From NCBI GenBank assembly GCA_937916415.1, contig CALGGH010000026.1, forward strand, positions 1 to 17,456: a stretch of DNA of 17,456 nt. Reading direction: 5' to 3'. Under the pieces are notes generated by a model. The model made no database searches. It was not told where the DNA came from and worked only from the letters and a program-made list of their open reading frames with translations. Within the stretch, counting starts at the first letter, position 1. Each line of letters opens with the position of its first letter. The translations under genes and the position numbers were made by a program. Shown piece after piece: positions 8,056-16,448 of the stretch. Source of the stretch: an uncultured Lachnospiraceae bacterium. Lineage in GTDB: Bacteria; Bacillota; Clostridia; Lachnospirales; Lachnospiraceae.

Positions 8056-8129
8056 TAAGCCTATAGGTGCATCCATGCACCTATGAACAGGCTTTAATTA
8101 CGTCCTGTAATTAGCCTATAGGTGCATCC
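8052..8129 (+). repeat. Three-segment direct/inverted repeat in the leader of the signalling operon
   Basis: Segment 1 (8052-8074) and segment 3 (about 8109-8129) are near-identical direct copies, sharing GCCTATAGGTGCATCC (8059-8074 and 8114-8129) preceded by TAATTA. Segment 2 between them (8075-8100) is their inverse: ATGCACCTAT, then GAAC, then AGGCTTTAATTA. Segment 2 can therefore pair with either 1 or 3. If transcription starts near 8062, only the inner ATAGGTGC/GCACCTAT hairpin of the 1:2 form remains in RNA, whereas the 2:3 form gives a stem of about 20 bp. This layout resembles attenuator or antiterminator leaders, but no T run follows, so translation or RNA stability is the more likely target if it is regulatory. 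Confidence 0.6.
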
Positions 8130-8163
8130 GCAGTCAGTCTGAGTTACGAAAGATGGTGAAACA

Positions 8164-9858
8164 ATGAGTTCAAAAGACACAAACGAATTTGTGAAGTTCG
8201 TACTTGTGGTAGATGATGAGGAGATAAATCGCGAGATACTCGGCATGATCCTTGAGGGGTCGTATGAGGTAATGTATGCTTCGGACGGACAGGAAGCATT
8301 GGATACAATGCGGGCTTTTTCGGATATCCTGGGTCTTGTGCTTTTGGATATAATGATGCCTCGGATGGATGGATATCAGGTTCTGGAGGAGATGCAGTCG
8401 GATCCCTCACTGCAGAAGATCCCTGTGATCGTACTTACCTCCGAGAAGGGTGCGGAGATCAAGAGCCTTAAGATGGGGGCGGCCGATTTTCTTACCAAGC
8501 CGTACGACCGTCCTGAGGTTATTCTGGCGAGAGTCAGACACTCAATAGAATTGTATGAAAATACCACGCTTATCCAGTCTACGGAGAACGACAGTCTTAC
8601 CGGCCTTTATAATCGCGAATTTTTCTTTAATTATTGCGAGAGATATACCAAACATAATCCGGATGCCGCGATGGACGCCGTTGTGATCAACATCAACCGG
8701 TTTCATCTGATCAATGCCCTCTATGGCAGGCATTTCGGTGACAAGGTATTATGTGCTGTTTCCAACAGGCTGCGTCATGTTATCCAGGTCAGGGGCGGCA
8801 TGGCATGCAGATATGATGCGGACACGTTTTATCTCTATGTTCCCCATCTGGAGGATTATGAGGAACTGACCAATAACGTTATTATCGGTGTTACCGAGAT
8901 AATTAAAGACGGTGATACCAGACTCAGGTTCGGTATCAATTCTGCCATAGATACGAGTATGGAGATAGAGGAGAATTTCAGCTGGGCATTGCAGGCATGC
9001 AATTCTCTGAGGGGGCAGAACAGCGGTACCTACGCCATCTATGATTCCGAGATGAAGGAAAAGGCGGTCAGATGCGCACGTCTGATGGATGATTTTGAAA
9101 CCGGCATTAGTGAGCGGCAGTTTAAGGTTTACTACCAGCCGAAGTTCAATATTAAGGGAAATGAACCCAGACTATCCAGCGCCGAGGCGCTTATCCGCTG
9201 GGAGCATCCCGTATACGGCATGATCAGTCCCGGAGAGTTCATACCGCTGTTTGAGGATAACGGTCTGATACAGAAGCTTGACAGATATGTATGGACCGAG
9301 GTGGGACGCCAGATAAGTGAATGGCATGAGAAATACGGTGTGTATATTTCGGTCAGCGTCAATGTATCCCGTGTGGATATATATGCACACGATCTGATCG
9401 ATTTCTTTGTAAACATACTTACAGAGTACGGCATACCTGCTGATCATTATATGCTTGAGATCACGGAGTCTGCTTATACAGATAATTCCGAGCAGCTGGT
9501 CAATACCCTTCAGGAACTTAGAGCTCTTGGCTTCTGGATCGAAATGGATGACTTTGGTACCGGATATTCGTCTCTCAATATGCTCTCGGTACTTCCTATC
9601 GATATTTTGAAGGTGGATAAAGCATTTTTAAGCAATATTATCACGGATGCACGCGCCAGAAAAATGGTTGAGCTGGTGCTTGATATAGCGGATTTTATGG
9701 AGATGCCCGTAGTAGCCGAAGGCGTCGAAAAGGAAGAGGAGTATCATATTCTCAAGAAGCTTGGCTGTGACGTGATCCAGGGATACTATTTCTCAAAGCC
9801 TTTACCCGAAGCTGAAATGACAAAGCTGTTGGAGGAGCGAGCTGATGACGTTAGATGA
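8164..9858 (+). CDS. Response regulator with degenerate GGDEF and intact EAL domain (c-di-GMP phosphodiesterase)
   Basis: 564 aa, cytosolic. The REC domain (~14-125) has acidic pair D17/D18, phosphoacceptor D62 (LLDIMMPRMDGY), T92 and K112, so it should accept phosphate. The GGDEF domain (~140-285) starts with the usual DSLTGLYNR, but the active site reads DADTF (218-222). It has lost the two glycines and the Glu and should not make c-di-GMP. The EAL domain (~300-555) keeps EAL (341-343, AEALIRWEHP), EITES, DDFGTGYSSL (462-471), ILKVDK and VAEGVE (E519), so c-di-GMP hydrolysis is expected. In such proteins a dead GGDEF may bind GTP as an allosteric site; that is inference here. It is the first gene of an operon with Hpt and chemoreceptor genes, and its 3' end overlaps the Hpt gene by 14 bases. 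The ribosome site before ATG 8164 is weak (GGTGA), fitting leader control. No sensor kinase is nearby. Confidence 0.92.
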   Translation: MSSKDTNEFVKFVLVVDDEEINREILGMILEGSYEVMYASDGQEALDTMRAFSDILGLVLLDIMMPRMDGYQVLEEMQSDPSLQKIPVIVLTSEKGAEIKSLKMGAADFLTKPYDRPEVILARVRHSIELYENTTLIQSTENDSLTGLYNREFFFNYCERYTKHNPDAAMDAVVININRFHLINALYGRHFGDKVLCAVSNRLRHVIQVRGGMACRYDADTFYLYVPHLEDYEELTNNVIIGVTEIIKDGDTRLRFGINSAIDTSMEIEENFSWALQACNSLRGQNSGTYAIYDSEMKEKAVRCARLMDDFETGISERQFKVYYQPKFNIKGNEPRLSSAEALIRWEHPVYGMISPGEFIPLFEDNGLIQKLDRYVWTEVGRQISEWHEKYGVYISVSVNVSRVDIYAHDLIDFFVNILTEYGIPADHYMLEITESAYTDNSEQLVNTLQELRALGFWIEMDDFGTGYSSLNMLSVLPIDILKVDKAFLSNIITDARARKMVELVLDIADFMEMPVVAEGVEKEEEYHILKKLGCDVIQGYYFSKPLPEAEMTKLLEERADDVR

Positions 9859-10183
9859 TCTTAAAAATATCGGAGTGGATACCGAGGATGGAATGGCCAG
9901 ATGCATGAATAACGAGGCATTCTATATCAAGATGGTCAATATGTTTCTTGCTGATGAAAGTAAATTTGATGCATTAAAGTCGGCTCTTGACGCCGGAGAC
10001 CTGGCCAGTGCCTTTGAACAGGCACACGCACTTAAGGGAGTCTGTGCCAATCTGGCGCTTACTCCTCTTCAGACACGCATTTCAGATATCACCGAGCTTC
10101 TGCGCAGCCATACTGAAATGGATTATTCCGATAAATATCAGGAAGTCATGAAATGTTGGGATGAATTAAAAGCGCTTGCTTAA
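9845..10183 (+). CDS. Stand-alone Hpt (histidine phosphotransfer) protein
   Basis: A 112-aa helical protein with the Hpt signature AHALKGVCANL; the predicted phosphohistidine is H61. Such proteins pass phosphate between receiver domains in multi-step relays. Usually the Hpt domain is part of a hybrid kinase, but here it is a separate small gene. Its GGAGGA site (9831-9836) and start lie inside the end of the REC-EAL gene, so the two are probably translationally coupled and made together. Its natural partner is likely the REC domain encoded just upstream. The family members that supply phosphate (hybrid kinase or CheA-like) are not in this window. Confidence 0.9.
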   Translation: MTLDDLKNIGVDTEDGMARCMNNEAFYIKMVNMFLADESKFDALKSALDAGDLASAFEQAHALKGVCANLALTPLQTRISDITELLRSHTEMDYSDKYQEVMKCWDELKALA

Positions 10184-10200
10184 AACAGGAGGTTGATTCA

Positions 10201-11727
10201 ATGACGGATTACAAAACAAACAATGACGTGAATGCAGAGGAAGAACGTCTGGCATCGATGTCAGAGACAGTTATAGCCAACAGCATCGGACTTAAGTGCG
10301 GTACGGTTCTTTGCGTAATTCTGGGACTTGCGTACGTCCTTGAATTCTTTAAAGGAGCGAGAACGCTCCCGTATACGATAGTAGTGGTTCTTGCCTGCGC
10401 TGTTCCTCTTATGCTGGCATGGGGATTTTTTAAAAAGAACAACGGCAGCCGGATTGCCGTCATGCGTACGCTTGGGATAGGCTTCACGATCATGTATACG
10501 CTGTTTTTGTTTACGGCAAATAACGATCTGGTATTTACGTATGTCATGCCGATGCTGCTGATACTGATGATCTTTAACAACAAGCAGTTCGTCATGATAA
10601 TAGGAATAGGCGCAGCGGTAGAAAACGTGATAGCCGTTATAGTCGATTCGGCGAGAAACGGTGGTTTTGCCGCTAAATCAGCCACTTATGAAATTCAGGT
10701 TCTGCTGATCATCCTCTGTGTGATCTATTTCATTCTGGTCAACCGTACTTATGATCAGTTCTCAGAGATCAAAGCGGCCAGACTGGATATTGAGAAAAAC
10801 AGGATCGGTAAGATATTGTCCACCGTACTCGGCATATCCGGAAATATCACGGAGGAGGTTGATTCCGTACATACCAAGGTCGGTGCCCTGCGTTCTTCCA
10901 TGGAAAATACACTGAACGCCATGCAGGAGGTATCGTCAGGCAACAATGAAACCGCCGAGGCAGTACAGAATCAGCTGCATAAGACCGAAGAGATACAGGA
11001 AAACATAACTTCCGTTAAAAACGCGGCCGAGATCATATCCGACAACATGGACAAGGCAAATGATGCCGTCAATGAAGGCCAGACTCACATACGCGAGCTG
11101 ACTCAGCTGACTCAGGGCAGCGAGCAGGCAGGAGAGGACGTAGCCAAGGCCCTCGAGAGCTTCCAGGAATACACCGGTCAGATGAACAACATCACCAGCC
11201 TGATCAACAACGTCGCTTCACAGACGTCGCTGTTGTCGCTCAATGCTTCCATAGAGGCAGCCAGGGCCGGAGAGGCAGGACGCGGATTTGCGGTAGTTGC
11301 ACAGGAGATTTCAAGCCTGGCTGCTCAGACCACCAGTGCTACCAATGACATCAATGAACTGATAACCAACATCAACGACCAGCTCGGACACATGGTTGAA
11401 ACCATCAACAGACTGATCGATTCGAACAAGCAGCAGGTTGAGACTGCAGCCAACACCGCCACGAGCTTCAACGTCATAGCCGACAACATCAGCGAGATCG
11501 GCACTGAGACCGATGACATGAGGCATGCCCTTGACGAACTGGCTGATCACAACGAGGACATCGTAAACACGATACAGACGCTGTCCGCGATAAGTGAAGA
11601 GGTTTCGGCACATTCCAACGAGACTTATTCCTCCAGCGAGAGGAACCAGGGCGTGCTGAATGAGGTAAATGACCTCATCGAGATGCTCAATTCCGACGCA
11701 GAGATGCTCAAGGCAGCCAGCGAATGA
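10201..11727 (+). CDS. Methyl-accepting chemotaxis protein with six-TM membrane sensor
   Basis: 508 aa. The N-terminal part has about six hydrophobic helices (near 31-50, 57-75, 88-105, 110-126, 130-148, 164-181) with only short loops, and I see no extracytoplasmic ligand domain. No clear HAMP domain follows. The rest (~200-500) is a long coiled coil typical of chemoreceptors, with the conserved hairpin tip SLNASIEAARAGEAGRGFAVVAQEI (about 346-370) that contacts CheA and CheW. The ligand may therefore be sensed within the membrane or through the membrane state. ATG 10201 has AGGAGG 8 bases upstream (10187-10192), and the gap to the Hpt gene is 17 bases. Together with the two upstream genes it forms one signalling operon. 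The next gene (RNA methyltransferase) overlaps its stop by ATGA. Confidence 0.92.
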   Translation: MTDYKTNNDVNAEEERLASMSETVIANSIGLKCGTVLCVILGLAYVLEFFKGARTLPYTIVVVLACAVPLMLAWGFFKKNNGSRIAVMRTLGIGFTIMYTLFLFTANNDLVFTYVMPMLLILMIFNNKQFVMIIGIGAAVENVIAVIVDSARNGGFAAKSATYEIQVLLIILCVIYFILVNRTYDQFSEIKAARLDIEKNRIGKILSTVLGISGNITEEVDSVHTKVGALRSSMENTLNAMQEVSSGNNETAEAVQNQLHKTEEIQENITSVKNAAEIISDNMDKANDAVNEGQTHIRELTQLTQGSEQAGEDVAKALESFQEYTGQMNNITSLINNVASQTSLLSLNASIEAARAGEAGRGFAVVAQEISSLAAQTTSATNDINELITNINDQLGHMVETINRLIDSNKQQVETAANTATSFNVIADNISEIGTETDDMRHALDELADHNEDIVNTIQTLSAISEEVSAHSNETYSSSERNQGVLNEVNDLIEMLNSDAEMLKAASE

Positions 11728-13136
11728 TCATGACTGATTCGGCTGACATGGAAGACCTGAAGCTCCCCGTGGAATTCCTGATGCGCATGCAGGCAGAATG
11801 CGGGGAAGAGTACGATGCGTTCATGCATTCGCTTAATCAGGAAAGATGCCGGGGACTCAGGCTTAATCCACTTAAGCTTGACTTAAATGACGCCGGAGAG
11901 GCACTAAAAAGACTTGGAATGGAAGAATTGGCTGATGATCCCGTTCCATGGTGCACAGAAGGATATTATTACGACAAGGACTCCTGCCCCGGCAGGAGCC
12001 CTTTTCATGAGGCGGGAGCATATTACATACAGGAACCGTCTGCGATGATGACGGGAGAAATGCTGGATCCGCGTCCCGGCGAGGTCATATGTGACCTCTG
12101 CGCCGCGCCGGGCGGCAAGACCACGCACGTTGCAGGCAAAATGCAGGGCAAGGGCGTGCTGGTGTCCAATGAAATAGTGCCTGACAGGGCCAGGATACTG
12201 TCCGGAAACGTGGAACGGATGGGCATTGCCAACTGCATCGTCACGTCCGCCTCGCCTGATCAGATGGCGAAGGCGCTTCCTTCTTTTTTTGACAAGGTCT
12301 GCGTGGATGCTCCCTGCTCGGGCGAGGGAATGTTCAGGAAAAATCCGGAAGCCGTCGCTGAATGGAGTCCTTGGGCCGTGGATCATTGCGCGGCCAGGCA
12401 GAGGGAAATACTCGAGTCAGCCGCCGACCTGGTTCGCATGGGCGGAGTGCTGGTCTATTCCACGTGTACCTTCGAGAAAAGCGAAAATGAGGAAATGATC
12501 AGTTCCTTCATTAATGATCATCCTGAATGGGTTCTGGAGGATGAACACAGGCTCATGCCGCATAAATGCAGGGGAGAGGGTCATTTCGTCGCATGCATGA
12601 CCAAAGGCGTGCGTACGCCCTCTGCGGGAGTGGCCGCAGGTGAGGATTTGACAGGCAAAAAAGACCGACTGCGCACCGAAGTGCTCCGATTTCTTCATAC
12701 AGAGGCAGGTTTGATTGAAGGATCCGGCATGGACGACAGGATCATGAAGGGAATCCTGATCAACAGGAACGATCACGCATACTGTCTGCCGCCCGGAATC
12801 TCTCCGCATAATCTTGACGGACTGAAGGTCATCAGGCCCGGCCTGGAACTGGCCGGGATCGAGAGGGGCAGGTACAAGCCCGCTCATGCCCTGGCCATGA
12901 CGATGAATGAGGATGATTTACATATCTGCTGTAATCTTTCCCTGGATCAGGCTTACGCCTACCTGAGGGGAGAGACGATCAGCATGTCGGACGTTGACCC
13001 GGATCATGGATCCATGCATGAGAACGGATGGTCGCTTGTGACCGTAAACGGCATCTCAATGGGGTGGGGGAAAATCTCAAACGGCATCCTGAAGAACCAT
13101 TATCCAAAAGGGCTGAGACGGGATTTAGAACGATGA
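11724..13136 (+). CDS. rsmF: RsmF-like rRNA (cytosine-C5) methyltransferase
   Basis: 470-aa RsmB/NOP2/Sun family SAM-dependent methyltransferase, which makes 5-methylcytosine in rRNA. The SAM site DLCAAPGGKT is at 124-133. Motif IV is VDAPCSGEGMFRK (C198, release Cys), and motif VI YSTCTFEKSENEE carries the catalytic Cys C248. An N-terminal RNA-binding segment (RLNPLKL) precedes the core. The C-terminal ~200 residues match the extra RsmF-type domains (PUA-like; RPGLELAGIERGRYKPAHALAM), which separate it from RsmB. The start ATG overlaps the chemoreceptor stop as ATGA (11724-11727), suggesting translational coupling; M9 is a possible alternative start. The coupling with a chemoreceptor is probably incidental operon structure. 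The exact target nucleotide cannot be read from the sequence. Confidence 0.9.
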   Translation: MIMTDSADMEDLKLPVEFLMRMQAECGEEYDAFMHSLNQERCRGLRLNPLKLDLNDAGEALKRLGMEELADDPVPWCTEGYYYDKDSCPGRSPFHEAGAYYIQEPSAMMTGEMLDPRPGEVICDLCAAPGGKTTHVAGKMQGKGVLVSNEIVPDRARILSGNVERMGIANCIVTSASPDQMAKALPSFFDKVCVDAPCSGEGMFRKNPEAVAEWSPWAVDHCAARQREILESAADLVRMGGVLVYSTCTFEKSENEEMISSFINDHPEWVLEDEHRLMPHKCRGEGHFVACMTKGVRTPSAGVAAGEDLTGKKDRLRTEVLRFLHTEAGLIEGSGMDDRIMKGILINRNDHAYCLPPGISPHNLDGLKVIRPGLELAGIERGRYKPAHALAMTMNEDDLHICCNLSLDQAYAYLRGETISMSDVDPDHGSMHENGWSLVTVNGISMGWGKISNGILKNHYPKGLRRDLER

Positions 13137-13532
13137 AATATAATCCCGACTTAATATTTACACTACAGAACATATTTGCGCTTATATGATAATATGAATT
13201 TAATTTAATGTGGATTTAATTTACTTCGAACATTTCGAGCACAATACGGTCAATGTTCAGCAATGTCATTAGGTTAACGAGCATTGTCATTCTGAGCGAA
13301 GCGAAGAATCCCGCAACCGGAGATCCTTCGCTAACGCTCAGGAGTTGATTTTTTCTGCACCGGTTTACATAAATCACCTGCATTAACCTATAGGCTGATG
13401 AATAAGCGGCTGACGTTCAGACGGTTGAAATCTGGGCGGCTGACGTCCGAGAGAGTCATCCATCCTGCGTTAAGGAGAAACGTTACCTGACGTTGATGAA
13501 AAAACAATGTCGAGCATTAGGAGCATCATAAT
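13137..13532. other. Repeat-rich intergenic region without a gene
   Basis: About 400 bases with no credible coding frame. It holds tandem TTTAATTTA motifs (near 13198-13225), two near-copies of CATTGTCATT (13261-13270 as CAATGTCATT, and 13282-13291), a palindromic element at 13285-13348, an 11-base inverted match to the 8052-8129 repeat (13386-13396), and GCGGCTGACGT twice (13406-13416 and 13436-13446). The AGGAG at 13519-13523 is the ribosome site of the next gene. The promoter of that gene is not obvious. Confidence 0.6.
13285..13348. repeat. Palindromic intergenic repeat (GTCATTCTGAGCGAAGC-type), degenerate
   Basis: The left arm TGTCATTCTGAGCGAAGCGA begins at 13285. The right arm AGATCCTTCGCTAACGCTCA begins at 13321 and is its imperfect inverse, around a CCGCAACCGG centre. 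Nearly the same palindrome occurs as an intergenic repeat in many bacterial genomes (recalled, not searched). Mismatches in the right arm show the copy is decaying. A T run (13349-13354) follows, so it could also end transcription from rsmF. Confidence 0.7.
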
Positions 13533-14240
13533 ATGAGAATCAATCAATACATATCCAGATGCGGCGTTGCGTCAAGAAGGGAGGCCGACAGGCTCATCGA
13601 GGCCGGAGAGGTCATGATCGATGGGCGTCAGGCCAGGCCCGGAGACCGGGTTACGGATGAAAATACGGTTACGGTCAGCGGAAATGAGATCCGCCCGCCC
13701 GAAGAACACGTGGTCATGGCTTATTACAAGCCCGTCGGAGTGACCTGCTCGGAAAGGGACGCTCATGCCGACAGGCTGGTCACCGACGAAGTGAAATCTG
13801 ACAGGAGGCTGACCTATGCCGGCAGGCTCGACAAGGATTCGGAGGGCCTGCTCATCATGACGGATGACGGAGACCTGATCGATGCCATGATGCGGGGCAG
13901 CGCAAAGCATGAAAAGGAATATGAGGTAACGCTGTATTCACCCATATCTGACGAACAGCTCGGCAGGATGTGCAGGGGCATATATATAGAAGAACTTGGA
14001 GTCAGGACCAGGCCCTGCATCATAACAAGAACCGGAAAAAACAGCTTTATCGTGATCCTGACGCAGGGATTGAACCGTCAGATCAGGCGAATGTGCCGCG
14101 CGGTGGGAGCCAGGATCAGGCACCTTAGAAGAACACGCGTTATGAATATCGCCCTCGGAGATTTGCAAGTTGGTGCAAGCCGAAATCTGACTCCTGAAGA
14201 GAAAAAAGAGTTATATTTGCAGTGCGGTTTACATAGATAA
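13533..14240 (+). CDS. rluF: RluF-like 23S rRNA pseudouridine synthase
   Basis: 235 aa, RsuA/RluB/E/F family. The enzyme isomerises uridine to pseudouridine in rRNA. The N-terminal S4 RNA-binding domain (1-48) shows RINQYISRCGVASRREADRL. The catalytic domain contains KPVGV, GRLDKDSEGLL with catalytic Asp100, and QGLNRQIRRMCRAVG, the helix typical of the family. The HEKEY segment and the QGLNRQIRRMC wording are closer to RluF than to RluB or RsuA. The basic C-terminal tail of E. coli RluF is absent, as is usual in shorter Gram-positive members. Target U2604 is therefore probable but not proven. The start is ATG 13533, with AGGAG at 13519-13523. It follows the rsmF-like gene in the same direction, so two rRNA modification genes are clustered. 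Confidence 0.88.
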   Translation: MRINQYISRCGVASRREADRLIEAGEVMIDGRQARPGDRVTDENTVTVSGNEIRPPEEHVVMAYYKPVGVTCSERDAHADRLVTDEVKSDRRLTYAGRLDKDSEGLLIMTDDGDLIDAMMRGSAKHEKEYEVTLYSPISDEQLGRMCRGIYIEELGVRTRPCIITRTGKNSFIVILTQGLNRQIRRMCRAVGARIRHLRRTRVMNIALGDLQVGASRNLTPEEKKELYLQCGLHR

Positions 14241-14388
14241 CCATACTCGGTTTTTATGTAAATCCGAAAGAATTTTCTGCTGATTTTTGACGTCTTTTTT
14301 CTATAAAATCTACCATACAAAAAATATCCATACTGTCATAAACTAATACTTGCGCAACCGGAAACACATATTTTCCAATGGAGATTTT

Positions 14389-16359
14389 ATGACCGTCACC
14401 GATTCAAAAAAAGAAAGAATACAATATCTGGTCACCACGTTAAATAGTGCATCCCAAAAATATTATGCACAAGATGATGAGGTGATGAGCAATTTTGAAT
14501 ATGATCGTCTCTATGACGAACTGACCGCCCTGGAGCAGGAGACCGGGTACGTCCTGTCCAACTCACCGACGGTCCGCGTCGGGTATGAGGCAGTCGACGA
14601 GCTGCCCAAGGAGAGACATGAGAAACCCATGCTGAGCCTTGGCAAGACCAAGGACCGGAACGAGCTTGCGGGATGGCTTGACGGACACGAGGGGCTTCTT
14701 AGCTGGAAGCTTGACGGCCTCACCGTCGTTTTGAATTATTTTGACGGAAAACTTGCAAAGGCCGTGACCCGGGGAAATGGCGAAATCGGTGAAATTGTCA
14801 CAAATAACGCACGTACTTTTATAAATCTGCCCCATGAAATTGCATATAAGGGCAATCTCGTAATCAGGGGAGAGGCCGTCATCGGCTATCGTGATTTCGA
14901 GAAGATCAACCGTTCGCTTCCCGAGGGCACTCCTGAGTACAAGAATCCGAGAAACCTATGCTCCGGTGCAGTCAGGCAGCTGGACCCGGCCGTCACGGCA
15001 TCGCGTAACGTCAGGTTCTATGCGTTTTCTCTCGTGTCGGCTCCGGGCGTGGATTTTAAGGATTCGCATGAAGAGGAATTTAAGTTCCTGTCCGAGCAGG
15101 GCTTTGAAGTGGTCGGTTACGTACGCGTCGGTTCTGACAGCATCGTGGAAGAGATCGGCAGGTACGAGGAACGCATCAAGACGCATGACGTGCCATCGGA
15201 CGGACTGGTCCTGTTGCTGGATGAGATTTCCTATGGCGAAAGCCTGGGCATGACGGCCAAGTTCCCTCGCAACGCAATAGCGTTCAAATGGACGGACGAG
15301 ACGGCTGACACCGTGCTCAGGGAGGTCGAATGGTCCGCATCCAGGACGGGACTCATCAACCCGGTCGCCATCTTTGATCCGGTGCAGCTCGAGGGCACCA
15401 CCGTCTCCAGGGCGTCGGTGCATAACGTGAGCATAGTCAGGAGCCTTAAGCTCGGCATTGGCGACGTGATCAGGGTGTACAAGGCCAACATGATCATTCC
15501 GCAGATCGCCGAGAACCTGACCGGATCCGGCACGCTGCGGATTCCGGACTCATGTCCGGTATGTGGAGGGGAGACCGCCCTGAGGGAGACCGGGGGCACC
15601 TCTTACCTGTACTGCACGAATCCCGAATGTCCGGCCAAAAAAACAGGCGGCTTCGCACAGTTCGTGAGCAGGGATGCGATGAACGTGGAAGGACTCTCGG
15701 AAGCCACCCTTGAGAAATTCATAGCCAAGGGCTTCATTAGGTCGTTTGCCGACCTGTATCACCTAAGCGCCCATCGTGACGTGATAGTGGGGATGGAGGG
15801 CTTTGGAGCCAGGTCATATGACAATTTGATGGAGGCCATAGACGCGTCCAGGCACGTGCCGCTTCACCGGGTTCTGTATGCGGCAGGCATCGAAAACGTG
15901 GGATCGGCCACCGCGAAGCTGATATGCAGGCATTTTGATCAGGAACCGGATGCGGTCGCGGGCGCTTCCGTGGAGGAGCTTTCCGAAATAGACGGCGTGG
16001 GTGCCGTGATCGCCGGATCCGTGAGAAGATATTTTGACGATCCCGTAAGGAGGGCCGCATGGGACGACCTGCTGGGGGAACTGGTTCTGGAGAAGGAAGA
16101 GACTGTCGCAGGCGGGCAGCCGCTGACGGGCTTAAGCTTCGTCGTCACCGGCAGTCTGCACGGCTTTGCCAACAGGAATGAACTGAAGGAGCGGATAGAG
16201 GCCCTGGGAGGCAAGGTTACCGGATCCGTGACCGGCAATACCAGATGTCTGATAAACAATGATTCCGCATCGCAGTCTTCCAAGAACGTCGCCGCGCGAA
16301 GGCTTGGAGTGCCCGTTTTGACGGAAGACGAGTTCATGACACAATATCTTGTGCCCTAA
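14389..16359 (+). CDS. ligA: NAD+-dependent DNA ligase LigA
   Basis: 656 aa; seals nicks in duplex DNA using NAD+ in replication and repair. I choose ATG 14389 because GGAG (14380-14383) lies 5 bases upstream. The open frame extends to a TTG at 14350 without a ribosome site. Domains in order: N-terminal NMN-binding helices (YYAQDDEVMSNFEYDRLYDEL); nucleotidyltransferase with KLDG and adenylated Lys107; RGNGEIGE (128-135); AIAFKWTDE (motif V); OB fold with NMIIPQI; a four-Cys zinc finger (C389, C392, C409, C414); helix-hairpin-helix repeats (~420-567, DGVGAVIAGSV); and a C-terminal BRCT domain (~579-656, FVVTGSLHGFANRNELKERI). All key residues are present and length is normal. A weak inverted repeat (ACCA/TGGT) with a T run after the stop may be a terminator. 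Confidence 0.96.
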   Translation: MTVTDSKKERIQYLVTTLNSASQKYYAQDDEVMSNFEYDRLYDELTALEQETGYVLSNSPTVRVGYEAVDELPKERHEKPMLSLGKTKDRNELAGWLDGHEGLLSWKLDGLTVVLNYFDGKLAKAVTRGNGEIGEIVTNNARTFINLPHEIAYKGNLVIRGEAVIGYRDFEKINRSLPEGTPEYKNPRNLCSGAVRQLDPAVTASRNVRFYAFSLVSAPGVDFKDSHEEEFKFLSEQGFEVVGYVRVGSDSIVEEIGRYEERIKTHDVPSDGLVLLLDEISYGESLGMTAKFPRNAIAFKWTDETADTVLREVEWSASRTGLINPVAIFDPVQLEGTTVSRASVHNVSIVRSLKLGIGDVIRVYKANMIIPQIAENLTGSGTLRIPDSCPVCGGETALRETGGTSYLYCTNPECPAKKTGGFAQFVSRDAMNVEGLSEATLEKFIAKGFIRSFADLYHLSAHRDVIVGMEGFGARSYDNLMEAIDASRHVPLHRVLYAAGIENVGSATAKLICRHFDQEPDAVAGASVEELSEIDGVGAVIAGSVRRYFDDPVRRAAWDDLLGELVLEKEETVAGGQPLTGLSFVVTGSLHGFANRNELKERIEALGGKVTGSVTGNTRCLINNDSASQSSKNVAARRLGVPVLTEDEFMTQYLVP

Positions 16360-16448
16360 CATGACCGTAATACCAGGTATTGTGGTTTTTGACTCTTTTT
16401 TACAAAATATCATTTAAGATTTTGTTAATAATTTCTTAATAATCAAAC

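Noticed and set aside
9132..9447. Long minus-strand frames opposite the EAL gene and other genes
   Set aside because: They are shadows of well-supported coding genes, with no family similarity or ribosome sites.
13137..13532. CRISPR-like array from the short repeats
   Set aside because: Repeats are short, irregularly spaced and of different kinds; there are no uniform spacers or cas genes.
14350..14388. TTG start for LigA at 14350
   Set aside because: No ribosome site precedes it and the extra 13 residues are not LigA-like; ATG 14389 has GGAG at proper spacing.
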